From positions 1 to 30,246 of the forward strand of contig JAGWNT010000043.1 in NCBI GenBank assembly GCA_028871195.1: 30,246 nt of DNA. Reading direction: 5' to 3'. Below are positions 15,248-22,758 of this stretch, piece by piece. The notes beneath the pieces were generated by a model that was not told the DNA's origin, did no database searches, and saw only the letters and a list, made by a program, of their open reading frames with translations. A program made the position numbers and the translations under genes. How positions within the stretch are numbered: position 1 is the stretch's first letter; each line of letters opens with the position of its first letter. Source of the stretch: REEB85 sp018971455 (GTDB lineage Bacteria; Pseudomonadota; Alphaproteobacteria; Acetobacterales; Acetobacteraceae).

Positions 15248-16119
15248 AGGGCATCCTGCTCGCCGGCGGCTCCGGCACCCGGCTGCACCCGATGACGCTG
15301 GCGGCCTCCAAGCAGCTGCTGCCGATCTACGACAAGCCGATGATCTACTATCCACTCAGCGTGCTGATGCTGGCCGGCATCCGCGACCTGCTGGTGATCT
15401 CCACGCCCGAGGATCTGCCGCAGTTCCGCCGCCTGCTCGGCGACGGCACGCGTCTCGGCATCCGCTTCACCTATGCCGAACAGCCGCGCCCGGAAGGCCT
15501 CGCCCAGGCCTTCCATATCGGCCGCGACTGGATCGCCGGCGAGGCCTGCGCCCTGGCGCTGGGCGACAACCTGATCTTCGGCGACCACCTCTCCCGCCTG
15601 CTCCAGAACGCCGCGGCCCGCACCGAGGGGGCGACCGTCTTCGCCTACCAGGTGCGCGACCCCGAGCGCTACGGCGTGATCACGATGGACGAGTCCGGCC
15701 GGGCGCTCGACATCGTCGAGAAGCCGGCCGCGCCGGCCTCCAACTGGGCGGTGATCGGCCTGTATTTCTACGATGCGCGGGTCAGCGAAATGGCCGCCCG
15801 GGTGCGCCCCTCGGCGCGCGGCGAACTCGAGATCACCGAACTCAACCGCCTCTACATGGAGGCCGATGCCCTGCGGGTGGAGCGGCTCGGGCGCGGCTGC
15901 GCCTGGCTCGACGCCGGCACGCCGGACAGCCTGCTGCAGGCGGCAACCTTCGTGCAGACCATCCAGTCGCGCCAGGGCATGCTGGTCGGCTGCCCGGAGG
16001 AGGTCGCCTTCCGCATGGGCTGGATCGACGCTGCCGCCCTGCGCGGCCATGCCCAGGCGCTCGGCAAGACCGAGCTCGGCCGCGTCCTCAACGAGCTGGC
16101 GGATGGCGCGCATGGCTGA
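15244..16119 (+). CDS. rfbA: Glucose-1-phosphate thymidylyltransferase
   Basis: First step of dTDP-L-rhamnose synthesis: dTTP plus glucose-1-phosphate gives dTDP-glucose. The 291-aa length is standard. The nucleotide-binding signature LLAGGSGTRLHPMTLAASKQ (5-24) is complete, followed by YDKPMIYYPLSVLMLAGI. Other marks are LALGDN (105-110, with the metal-binding Asp108), VEKPAAPASNWAV (158-170) and AWLDAGTPDSLLQA (220-233, second metal Asp223). The ATG at 15244 is inside the rfbB stop (ATGA), so translation is coupled. An in-frame ATG further upstream (15163) would lie inside rfbB and lacks family sequence. Confidence 0.97.
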   Translation: MKGILLAGGSGTRLHPMTLAASKQLLPIYDKPMIYYPLSVLMLAGIRDLLVISTPEDLPQFRRLLGDGTRLGIRFTYAEQPRPEGLAQAFHIGRDWIAGEACALALGDNLIFGDHLSRLLQNAAARTEGATVFAYQVRDPERYGVITMDESGRALDIVEKPAAPASNWAVIGLYFYDARVSEMAARVRPSARGELEITELNRLYMEADALRVERLGRGCAWLDAGTPDSLLQAATFVQTIQSRQGMLVGCPEEVAFRMGWIDAAALRGHAQALGKTELGRVLNELADGAHG

Positions 16120-16672
16120 CCTCGCCGTCGAGCGCCTCGCGATCCCGGACGTCATCCTGATCACGCCGCCGCGCTTCGGCGATGCCCGCGGCTTCTTCTC
16201 GGAGACCTGGAACCAGCCCCGCTTCGCCGCCGCCGGCATCCCCGGCCCGTTCATGCAGGACAATCAGAGCCGATCGCAGAAGCCCGGCACGGTGCGCGGC
16301 CTGCACTGCCAGGTGGCGCCCAGCGTGCAGGGCAAGCTGGTGCGCGTGCTGGCCGGCGCGATCTGGGACGTGGCGGTGGACATCCGGCGCGGCTCGCCCA
16401 CCTACGGCCGCCATGTCGCGGCGCGGCTGAGCGCCGAGAACGGCACCCAGCTCTGGGTGCCGGGCGGCTTCCTGCACGGCTTCTGCACGCTCGAGCCGGA
16501 TACCGACGTGCTCTACAAGGTCACCGCCGGCTACGACCCGGCGGCCGAGCGCGGCGTGATCTGGAACGACCCCGATCTCGCCCTGCCATGGCCGGCCGCA
16601 CCGCGCGATGTCACGCTGTCAGCCAAGGATGCGGCGCTGCCGCGGCTGGCCGATTGCGACCCCTGGTTCTGA
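16112..16672 (+). CDS. rfbC: dTDP-4-dehydrorhamnose 3,5-epimerase
   Basis: Third step of dTDP-L-rhamnose synthesis. At 186 aa it has family length. Active-site residues line up with the well-studied RmlC spacing: His65 in VRGLHCQ, Lys75 in VQGKLVRV, Tyr135 in DVLYKVTAGYDP and Asp173 near the end. FGDARGFFSETWN (22-34) and LWVPGGFLHGFCTLE (114-128) are typical. The usual Tyr after the catalytic His (RGLHYQ) is Cys here, a common variation. It overlaps the end of rfbA by 8 bp. A second in-frame ATG lies 9 bp upstream (16103), so the exact start is uncertain by three residues. Confidence 0.96.
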   Translation: MADLAVERLAIPDVILITPPRFGDARGFFSETWNQPRFAAAGIPGPFMQDNQSRSQKPGTVRGLHCQVAPSVQGKLVRVLAGAIWDVAVDIRRGSPTYGRHVAARLSAENGTQLWVPGGFLHGFCTLEPDTDVLYKVTAGYDPAAERGVIWNDPDLALPWPAAPRDVTLSAKDAALPRLADCDPWF

Positions 16673-16677
16673 CCTCG

Positions 16678-17565
16678 ATGGTGGGGCCGATCCTGGTCAC
16701 CGGCGGCAGCGGCCAGCTGGCGGGCTGCCTCGCCGGCGCGCCCGGCGTGCGCGTGGTCGGGCGGCCGGATTTCGATTTCGACCGGCCGGAGGCGATCGCC
16801 CCGCTGCTCGACGCCGCCGCGCCCTCCCTGGTCGTCAACGCCGCCGCCTACACCGCCGTCGATCGCGCCGAGCGCGAGCCCGAGGCGGCCGCCCGCGCCA
16901 ACCATGCCGGCCCCGCCCTGCTCGCCGCCTGGTGCGCCCGCGCCGGCGTGCCCCTGATCCACATCTCCACCGACTATGTCTTCGACGGCGCCAAGGGTGC
17001 GCCCTATGTCGAGACCGACCGGACCAGCCCCACCGGGGTGTACGGCGCGACCAAGCTGGCCGGCGAGCAGGCGGTGCTGGCCGCCGGCGGCCGGGCGGTG
17101 GTGCTGCGCACCTCCTGGGTGTTCGCCGCGCGCGGGCAGAATTTCGTGCGCACCATGCTGGCCAACGCGGCGCGGCCGGGAGGGTTGCGCGTGGTCGCCG
17201 ACCAGATCGGCTGCCCGACCGCGGCGATCGATCTTGCCGCCGCCGTGCTGGCGGTCGCCGGGCGCGTACAGGCCGGCTGGCAGGCCGCCCATGGCGGCAT
17301 CTTCCATGCCGCCGGCGGCGGGGCGACCAGCTGGCACGGGCTGGCCGTCGCCACCTTCGAGGAGGCGGCGCGCCACGGCGTGCCGATGCCCGCCATCGCC
17401 CCCATCGCCACCGCCGACTGGCCGACCCCGGCCCGGCGTCCGGCCGATTCGCGGCTCGATTGCAGCCGCCTCGCCGAGGTTTTCGGCCATGTCCTGCCGC
17501 CCTGGCGCGACGGTCTGGCGCGCACCATCGAGGCCATCTTCGCCGCCCCGCCGGCCGCCAGGTAG
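16678..17565 (+). CDS. rfbD: dTDP-4-dehydrorhamnose reductase
   Basis: Last step of dTDP-L-rhamnose synthesis: NAD(P)H-dependent reduction of the 4-keto sugar. The 295-aa protein has the nucleotide loop VTGGSGQLAG (7-16), VVNAAAYTAVDRAE (52-65), Thr98 in HISTDYVFDGAKGAPY and Tyr122/Lys126 in VYGATKLAGE, and RTSWVFAARGQNFVRTM. The start ATG at 16678 is 5 bp after the rfbC stop. An earlier in-frame ATG inside rfbC (16588) would add 30 residues without family likeness. Together with rfbB, rfbA and rfbC it makes the pathway complete in this window. Confidence 0.95.
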   Translation: MVGPILVTGGSGQLAGCLAGAPGVRVVGRPDFDFDRPEAIAPLLDAAAPSLVVNAAAYTAVDRAEREPEAAARANHAGPALLAAWCARAGVPLIHISTDYVFDGAKGAPYVETDRTSPTGVYGATKLAGEQAVLAAGGRAVVLRTSWVFAARGQNFVRTMLANAARPGGLRVVADQIGCPTAAIDLAAAVLAVAGRVQAGWQAAHGGIFHAAGGGATSWHGLAVATFEEAARHGVPMPAIAPIATADWPTPARRPADSRLDCSRLAEVFGHVLPPWRDGLARTIEAIFAAPPAAR

Positions 17566-17573
17566 CCGCGCCC

Positions 17574-18512
17574 ATGGCGCAAGCCGAGCCCCGCGTCACC
17601 ATCCTGCTCTCGACCTATAACGGTGCCCGCTTCCTCGCCGAGCAGCTCGACAGCCTGCTGGCGCAGAGCCACGCCAACTGGCGGCTGCTGTGGCGCGACG
17701 ACGGCTCGCAGGATGCCACCCGGGCGCTGATGGAGGATTTCGCGGCCCGCCTCGGCCCTCAGCGCTGCGTCGAGCTGGCGCAGCCGGCCGGGCGCATGCG
17801 CGCCACCGGCAGCTTCCTCGCCCTGCTGCGTGCCGCAGCACCCGAACTCGGCCCGGCCGAGCTGGTCGCCTTCGCCGACCAGGACGATGTCTGGCTTCCC
17901 GAAAAACTCGCCCGCGGCGCCGCGGCCCTGGGCGACATGCCTGCGAGCGAGCCCGCGCTCTACTGCGCCCGCCAGATGCTGGTGGACGCCGCACTGCGCC
18001 CGCTCGGCCTGTCCCACCCGCTCGACCGACCGGTGGCGTTCCCCGCCGCCCTCGCGCAGAACGTCACCACCGGCTGCACCATCATGATGAACGCCGCCGC
18101 CGCCCGGCTGGTCGCCGACAGCGAGGCCCCGCCGGCGACGCTGCACGATTGGTGGTGCTACCTGGTGGTCACCGCGCGCGGCGGGCGGATGGTCTGCGAC
18201 GCGGCGGCGGTGGTGCAGTACCGCCAGCACAAGGCCAATCTGGTCGGCGCGCCGCGCTCCAAGGTGCGCCGGGCCTGGGCGGCCATCGGGCGCGGCCCCT
18301 CGGTGTTCATGAACGTGCTGCGCCAGCACGTCGCCGCCCTGGCCGCGCAGCCGCATCTGCTCTCGCCGGGCGCGGCGCGCCAGGTCGCCGCGCTGGACCG
18401 GGCGCTGAAGGGTGGCATGGCCGGCCGCCTCACGGTGCTGCGCCTGCCCGGCCTGCGCCGCCAGACCTGGCAGGAGACGGCGCTGTTCTGGCTATGGTTC
18501 GTCATCGGCTGA
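17574..18512 (+). CDS. Glycosyltransferase family 2 (possible rhamnosyltransferase)
   Basis: 312-aa GT-A fold enzyme. TILLSTYNGARFLAEQLDSL (9-28), RDDGSQDATR (41-50) and AFADQDDVWLPEKL (99-112) are the nucleotide-binding and metal-binding motifs of family 2. The FADQDDVW form is common in enzymes of rhamnan and O-antigen synthesis. WQETALFWLWFVIG at the C-terminus is hydrophobic and could touch the membrane. It lies 8 bp after rfbD at the end of the rhamnose operon, so use of dTDP-L-rhamnose as donor is a fair inference, not shown. The last 21 bp overlap the convergent pseudouridine synthase gene. Confidence 0.9.
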   Translation: MAQAEPRVTILLSTYNGARFLAEQLDSLLAQSHANWRLLWRDDGSQDATRALMEDFAARLGPQRCVELAQPAGRMRATGSFLALLRAAAPELGPAELVAFADQDDVWLPEKLARGAAALGDMPASEPALYCARQMLVDAALRPLGLSHPLDRPVAFPAALAQNVTTGCTIMMNAAAARLVADSEAPPATLHDWWCYLVVTARGGRMVCDAAAVVQYRQHKANLVGAPRSKVRRAWAAIGRGPSVFMNVLRQHVAALAAQPHLLSPGAARQVAALDRALKGGMAGRLTVLRLPGLRRQTWQETALFWLWFVIG

Positions 18513-19157
18513 CCAGCCGCACACGGCCAGCGCGGCGCGCATATGGGCCGGCGGCGGGGCGGTGGCGGCCGGCTCCGGCTCCAGCCTGAGGCGGATGGAT
18601 CGCGCCAGCAGATGCAGCGGCCCGATGCCGTCGCCATACACCGCATCGCCCAGCAGCGGACAGCCGATGGATGCGCAATGGGCGCGCACCTGATGGGTGC
18701 GCCCGGTGCGCGGCCGCAATTCGAGCCAGGCGAGCCCCGCCGCCGCGCCGCGCAGCCGCCATTCGGTCACCGCCGCCTGCCCGCCCGGCCCGGCGAGCAT
18801 GCGCCAGCCGCGCGCCTCGCTCTGCTTGCGCAGCGGCAGGGTGATGGTCCCCGCCTCGCCCGGCGGCCGGCCGCGCACCACCGCCCAGTAGACCTTTTCC
18901 GCCCGCCCGGCGGCGAACTCCGCCTGCGCGGCCAGCAGGGCGGCCCGGCGCAGGGCGACGACCAGGCAGCCGGCGGTGTCGGCGTCCAGCCGATGGACGA
19001 GCCACGGCCCGTCGCGCCGGCGCGACAGGGCGGGAAAGCACGCCTCGACGCTCGGCCCGCCGCCCGGCCCGGGATGCACCTTGAGCCCGGCCGGCTTGTC
19101 GAGCACGACGAAGCGCGCATCGCGGAAGAGGATCGGTATGTCCATCCGGCCCAGCAT
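18492..19157 (-). CDS. RluA-family pseudouridine synthase
   Basis: 221 aa. It isomerises uridine to pseudouridine in rRNA or tRNA. The catalytic motif HRLDADTAGCLVVA (55-68) holds the essential Asp58. VLDKPAGLKVHPGPGG (18-33) and RPRTGRTHQVRAHCASIGCP are further RluA signatures. There is no N-terminal S4 domain, so it belongs with the short RluA/TruC-type members. The start could be the ATG at 19157 or the one at 19145 (MDIPILF), which begins at the conserved region. Its 3' end overlaps the glycosyltransferase gene by 21 bp. The target uridine cannot be told from sequence. Confidence 0.9.
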   Translation of the reverse strand: MLGRMDIPILFRDARFVVLDKPAGLKVHPGPGGGPSVEACFPALSRRRDGPWLVHRLDADTAGCLVVALRRAALLAAQAEFAAGRAEKVYWAVVRGRPPGEAGTITLPLRKQSEARGWRMLAGPGGQAAVTEWRLRGAAAGLAWLELRPRTGRTHQVRAHCASIGCPLLGDAVYGDGIGPLHLLARSIRLRLEPEPAATAPPPAHMRAALAVCGWSADDEP

Positions 19158-19206
19158 AGGGCAGAACGGCGCCCGCCCTCATTGTCCCTGCCCGGAGAGT
19201 GCCGTC

Positions 19207-19755
19207 ATGCGGTTCCGCTTCCTGCTGCCCGCCGCCCTGCTCGCCGCCGCCGCACCCGCCCCGACGCTCGCCCAAACGCCGGCGCCAGCCATCGCCGGGG
19301 CGCCCGCCGTGCCGCAGGCCTGGGCGCGCGCCACCATTCCCGGCGCGCCGACCGCCGCGGTCTATCTGACCATCCGGGGCGGAACCACGGCGGACCGGCT
19401 GATCGCCGCCGCCACCCCGCTCGCCCAGGCCGCCGAACTGCACGAGACGGTGCGCGACGGCGACATCATGCGCATGCGCACGCTGCCGGACGGCCTGCCG
19501 GTGGCGGCGGGCCAGACGCTCGCCTTCGGCCCGGGCGGTTATCACATCATGCTGACCGGCCTGCGCCACGGCCTCACCAGGGGCGAGCATTTCCCGCTCA
19601 GCCTGACCTTCCGGCACGCCGGCACGATGCAGGTGACCGTCACCGTCGAGTCCGCCGGCGCCAGCGGCATGGGCGGCATGGACATGAAGGGCGGCGCCAT
19701 GCCGAGCATGCCGGGCATGGGAGGCATGGATATGGGCGGCACCCACAAGCCATGA
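19207..19755 (+). CDS. Periplasmic copper chaperone PCu(A)C family with Met-rich tail
   Basis: 182 aa with a signal peptide (MRFRFLLPAALLAAAAPAPT, cleavage probably after LAQ near residue 23). The copper site follows the family pattern: His79 (ELHETV), Met90, then His113 and Met115 in GGYHIMLTG. PCu(A)C proteins carry Cu(I) in the periplasm and help assemble the CuA centre of cytochrome c oxidase. The C-terminal 30 residues are Gly/Met-rich (GMGGMDMKGGAMPSMPGMGG) and end in MDMGGTHKP, which gives extra likely Cu(I) ligands. GGAGAG lies 6 bases before the ATG. Its stop overlaps the next start in ATGA, so it is coupled to an RNA methyltransferase. Confidence 0.92.
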   Translation: MRFRFLLPAALLAAAAPAPTLAQTPAPAIAGAPAVPQAWARATIPGAPTAAVYLTIRGGTTADRLIAAATPLAQAAELHETVRDGDIMRMRTLPDGLPVAAGQTLAFGPGGYHIMLTGLRHGLTRGEHFPLSLTFRHAGTMQVTVTVESAGASGMGGMDMKGGAMPSMPGMGGMDMGGTHKP

Positions 19756-20465
19756 AGCATGACACCATCTGCGGCGCCAACGCGGTCGCCGCCGTCTTCG
19801 CGCGGCGGCCGGCCGAGGTGCTGCGGCTGTTCTACGTGCCGGCGCAGCGGCCGCTGGTCGGTGAGTGGTGCGCCGTGCTGGCGGCGGCGAAGAAGCCCTA
19901 CCGCATGGTCGAGGCCGAGGAGCTGGCGACCATCGCCGGCACCACTCATCACGGCGGCGTTGTGGTCGCGGCCAAGCCGCGCGTGCCGGCCATTCTCGAC
20001 CTGGCGGCGCTGCCCCGCTGCAAGCTGCTGCTGGTGCTGGACGGCATCGGCAACCCGCATAATCTCGGCGCCATCGCCCGCTCGGCGGCGTTCTTCGGCG
20101 TCAAGGCGCTGCTGCTCGGCGAGGGCCTCGGCCACGCCATGCCGTCCGACGCCGCCTACCGCACCGCCGAGGGCGGGCTGGAGTTCCTCGATCTCTACCG
20201 CACCCGCGACCTGCCGCGCGCGCTGGGCTGGCTGGAGCCGCATTACCGCAGCGTCGCCGCCTCCCTGGGGCGCGCGGCCGCCCCGCTCGCCGATCTGCCG
20301 CGCGACCGTCCGGTGGCACTGGTGCTCGGCAACGAGGAGACCGGCGTCTCGCCGGCCGTGCTGGCGGCCTGCCGGCGCGAGGTGCGCATTGCCGGAAGCG
20401 GCCGGGTGCAGAGCCTGAACGTGGCGCAGGCGGCGGCCGTGCTGCTGCACGAGCTCACCGGCTGA
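19752..20465 (+). CDS. SpoU/TrmH-family RNA 2'-O-methyltransferase
   Basis: 237 aa, SPOUT fold. It moves a methyl group from SAM to a ribose 2'-OH of rRNA or tRNA. All three SpoU motifs are seen: LDGIGNPHNLGAIARSAAFF (96-115), LVLGNEETGVSP (190-201) and SLNVAQAAAVLLHEL (221-235). An N-terminal substrate-binding region (ICGANAVAAVFARRPAEVLR) resembles that of RlmB-type enzymes, which modify the 23S G2251 position. An RlmB-like role is therefore possible, but other TrmH-group targets cannot be excluded. The start ATG lies in the copper chaperone stop. Confidence 0.92.
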   Translation: MKHDTICGANAVAAVFARRPAEVLRLFYVPAQRPLVGEWCAVLAAAKKPYRMVEAEELATIAGTTHHGGVVVAAKPRVPAILDLAALPRCKLLLVLDGIGNPHNLGAIARSAAFFGVKALLLGEGLGHAMPSDAAYRTAEGGLEFLDLYRTRDLPRALGWLEPHYRSVAASLGRAAAPLADLPRDRPVALVLGNEETGVSPAVLAACRREVRIAGSGRVQSLNVAQAAAVLLHELTG

Positions 20466-20467
20466 CC

Positions 20468-21442
20468 ATGCGCATCCACGTCCAGAACGACGCCCACGAC
20501 CCGCACTTCGCCATCACCCCGGCGCAATGGGCGCAGGCGGCCGAGCTGGCCGGCGAGCCGGCGCACGCGGTGAGCTTCGGCGACGACCCGGGAGCCCTGG
20601 CCGCCGCCCTGCAATCGGCGGAGATGCTGATCGCCGGGCCGGCGACCCTCGCCGCCCACCGGCCGCTCGCAGCACCCCATCTGCGGCTGATCTTCTGCAC
20701 CGCCGCCGGGGTGGACCGGCTGCTGCCGCTGGACTGGCTGCCGGCCGGGGCGGCACTGCTCAACAATCGCGGCGCACATGGCGCCAAGGTCGGCGAATAC
20801 GTCGCCATGGCGCTGCTCATGCTGGGAAGCGGCCTGCCGGCGATGCTGCGGAACCAGCGCGCCCACGCCTGGCGGCCCCTGTTCACGCCCACCCTGCGCG
20901 ATCGTCAGGTGGTGGTGGTCGGCGCCGGCGATCTTGGCGGGGCGGCGGCCGGCGCGGCGCGGCGTTTCGGCGCGCGGGTCACCGGCGTGCGCGCCAGCGG
21001 CGCCCCGCACCCGGATTTCGACCGCATGGTGGCGGCCGACGCGCTCGATTCGGTGCTGCCGGGCGCCGATTTCCTGGTGCTCGCCTGCCCGCTGACCGAC
21101 GCCACGCGCCACCTGCTCGACGCGCGGCGGCTGGCGCTGCTGCCCCGCCATGCCGGGGTGGTCAATGTCGGCCGCGGCGCGCTGCTCGACCAGGCCGCCC
21201 TCGCCGCCGCCCTGCGCGAGGCCAGGCTGGGCGGCGCGGTGCTCGACGTGGTCAGCCCCGAGCCACTGCCGGCGGGCGACCCGCTATGGGACGCGCCCAA
21301 CCTGATCCTCACCCCCCACGTCGCCGCCGACGATCCCACCCGCTACAGCGCCCACACGCTGGAGATCGTCTTTCGCAATCTGCGAGCCGGGCGCGCGGGC
21401 CTCGCCTATCCGAACCGGGTCGATCCCGGCCGCGGCTACTGA
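20468..21442 (+). CDS. D-2-hydroxyacid dehydrogenase (NAD-dependent)
   Basis: 324 aa. It interconverts a 2-hydroxyacid and a 2-oxoacid with NAD(P). The dinucleotide loop is VVGAGDLGG (150-158). The catalytic set is Arg236 (VNVGRGALLD), Glu265 (SPEPLPAGDPLW) and His284 (LTPHVAADDP). It resembles the glyoxylate/hydroxypyruvate reductase branch in general shape; the substrate is not assignable from sequence. The ATG is two bases after the methyltransferase stop, so it is the third gene of a tight plus-strand run. Its last 53 codons are also covered by the tail of the convergent methyltransferase frame. Confidence 0.92.
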   Translation: MRIHVQNDAHDPHFAITPAQWAQAAELAGEPAHAVSFGDDPGALAAALQSAEMLIAGPATLAAHRPLAAPHLRLIFCTAAGVDRLLPLDWLPAGAALLNNRGAHGAKVGEYVAMALLMLGSGLPAMLRNQRAHAWRPLFTPTLRDRQVVVVGAGDLGGAAAGAARRFGARVTGVRASGAPHPDFDRMVAADALDSVLPGADFLVLACPLTDATRHLLDARRLALLPRHAGVVNVGRGALLDQAALAAALREARLGGAVLDVVSPEPLPAGDPLWDAPNLILTPHVAADDPTRYSAHTLEIVFRNLRAGRAGLAYPNRVDPGRGY

Positions 21443-22342
21443 CGGGTTGGTCCAGAAGAAGGTCAGCTCGTGTTTGTTATGGAACATATGCATCACCCGC
21501 CCGCCCGGGATGGCGGCGAAGGCGGCGGTGGCGTCATGGTCGGTCTCGCCCTGGAATTTCAGCGTGGCGACGATGCGCCCGACCAGGCCGGAGGCGATCC
21601 ACGGCGCCAGCATGGCGTGCAGCCGGGCGGGATAGGCGATGATGTCGCTGAACAGCCAGTCCACCCGCTCCGGCGCCAGCGCAAACGCGCTCTCAAGGCG
21701 CATCGTCACCCCGGGCATGGCGGCGACCCTTGGGTCGAGCGGGGCCTTGTCCACCGCCGTCACGCGCGCGCCGAGGGCGGCGATGGCCCAGCTCCAGCCG
21801 CCGGGGGCGGCGCCGAGGTCGAGACATTCCTGGCCGGGGCGCGGCCAGTCGCCCAGGCGGGTGCAAGCTTCCCACAGCTTCAGATAGGCGCGGCTCGGCG
21901 GGCCGGCGCGATCCTCGACGAAGCGGCACTCGCCGTTGACGAAGGGGCTCGACTTGGTCGGGCTGGCCAGCAGCCGGTCGGGCGCGAGCAGGGTCCAGGC
22001 GCCGAGATGGCCGGTCGGCGCCGGTTCGGGAAAGACCAGCGGGCGCGCCTTCACCGGCGGCAGGCGGGCGGCGATCAGCGCGGCGCGGCGGTGGTGGTCA
22101 ATATTGTAGGCCTGCCAGTTGCGCTGCATGGCGCGCAGCGCGTCGGCGGCGGCCTTCACCGAGGGGGCGGCGATTTCGCGCGGCGCGGTCCAGGTGTCGA
22201 GCGCCCAGGCGCTGGCCACGGGCGGCGCGGGCGAGAGCGCGAGGCGGCCATGCCAGGCGGCGATGGGCGCGCCGGCGCGGCGCAGCTCCTCCGCCAGCGT
22301 CGCCTCCAGGCCCTCGGGGGCGAGATAGGCGGCGCCGATCAC
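21284..22342 (-). CDS. RlmM-like 23S rRNA 2'-O-ribose methyltransferase, with long antisense C-terminal tail
   Basis: 352 aa from a GTG start at 22342 that overlaps the DUF423 stop (GTGA). The SAM site is CLDLGAAPGGWSWAIAALGA (173-192). A K-D-K-E 2'-O-methyltransferase set is visible: Lys154 (AYLKLWEA), Asp233 (FSDIIAYP), Lys262 (TLKFQG) and Glu292 (HNKHELTFFW). The N-terminal part (1-125) fits the RNA-binding region of the RlmM (COG2933-like) group. Family proteins normally end just after the HELT motif. Here the frame continues 52 residues past TNP, through the antisense of the dehydrogenase gene, to a TAG at 21284. An upstream ATG at 22531 lies inside DUF423 and is unlikely. The exact rRNA target is inference. 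Confidence 0.85.
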   Translation of the reverse strand: MIGAAYLAPEGLEATLAEELRRAGAPIAAWHGRLALSPAPPVASAWALDTWTAPREIAAPSVKAAADALRAMQRNWQAYNIDHHRRAALIAARLPPVKARPLVFPEPAPTGHLGAWTLLAPDRLLASPTKSSPFVNGECRFVEDRAGPPSRAYLKLWEACTRLGDWPRPGQECLDLGAAPGGWSWAIAALGARVTAVDKAPLDPRVAAMPGVTMRLESAFALAPERVDWLFSDIIAYPARLHAMLAPWIASGLVGRIVATLKFQGETDHDATAAFAAIPGGRVMHMFHNKHELTFFWTNPSVAAAGIDPVRIGEARAPGSQIAKDDLQRVGAVAGGIVGGDVGGEDQVGRVP

Positions 22343-22704
22343 CGGGCGCGCCAGGCGGACAGAGCGAGCAGCGCCCAGCCGATCATCAGCAGGACGCCGC
22401 CGGTGGGGGCAATGGCGGGAAGCCGCAGCCCACCCAGCGCCAGGGCATAGACGGCGCCGCAGAACAGCAGCGTGCCGAGCGAGAAGGCCGCCCCGGCGAG
22501 GTCGGCGAGGCGCCCGCCGCGCGGCGCCCACAGCCCGGTGAACAGCAGGGCGGCGGCATGCCAGCCCTGGATCTGGATGCCGTCGCGGACCATCTGCTGG
22601 CCCGCCGGATCGAGCAGCCGGGGCAGCAGATGGGCGGCGGCGGCGGCGAAGGCCACGCTGAGCAGGCCGGCCAGCGCGCCGAGGGAAATCCAGGTTTTTG
22701 TCAT
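22339..22704 (-). CDS. DUF423 family small membrane protein
   Basis: 121 aa inner-membrane protein with four predicted membrane segments (about 5-27, 44-60, 66-90, 97-118). SLGALAGLLSVAFAAAAAHL at the start, IQGWHAAALLF (45-55) and GGVLLMIGWALLAL near the end are the marks of DUF423, a family without an agreed function. It is encoded directly upstream of the RlmM-like gene and overlaps it by 4 bp (GTGA). In other Proteobacteria DUF423 genes are also often found beside rlmM-type genes, as I recall. Confidence 0.9.
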   Translation of the reverse strand: MTKTWISLGALAGLLSVAFAAAAAHLLPRLLDPAGQQMVRDGIQIQGWHAAALLFTGLWAPRGGRLADLAGAAFSLGTLLFCGAVYALALGGLRLPAIAPTGGVLLMIGWALLALSAWRAR

Positions 22705-22720
22705 GCTGCTCCGCCTACCG

Positions 22721-22749
22721 CCTGTTCTGGCGCAAGCGCGCCGTATAGA
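22721..22749 (+). promoter_or_regulatory. Possible pip promoter giving a near-leaderless mRNA
   Basis: TATAGA (22744-22749) is a good -10 hexamer, preceded 17 bases upstream by a poor -35, CCTGTT (22721-22726). Transcription from it would begin within a few bases of the pip ATG at 22759, leaving no room for a Shine-Dalgarno; none is visible (GCTGAAAA precedes the ATG). The same bases read TATACG on the other strand, towards DUF423. Confidence 0.3.
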
Positions 22750-22758
22750 AGCTGAAAA

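Noticed and set aside
4927..18512. Polysaccharide region as a recently acquired island
   Set aside because: Base composition and codon use look the same as in the flanking genes, and no integrase, tRNA, direct repeat or insertion sequence borders it.
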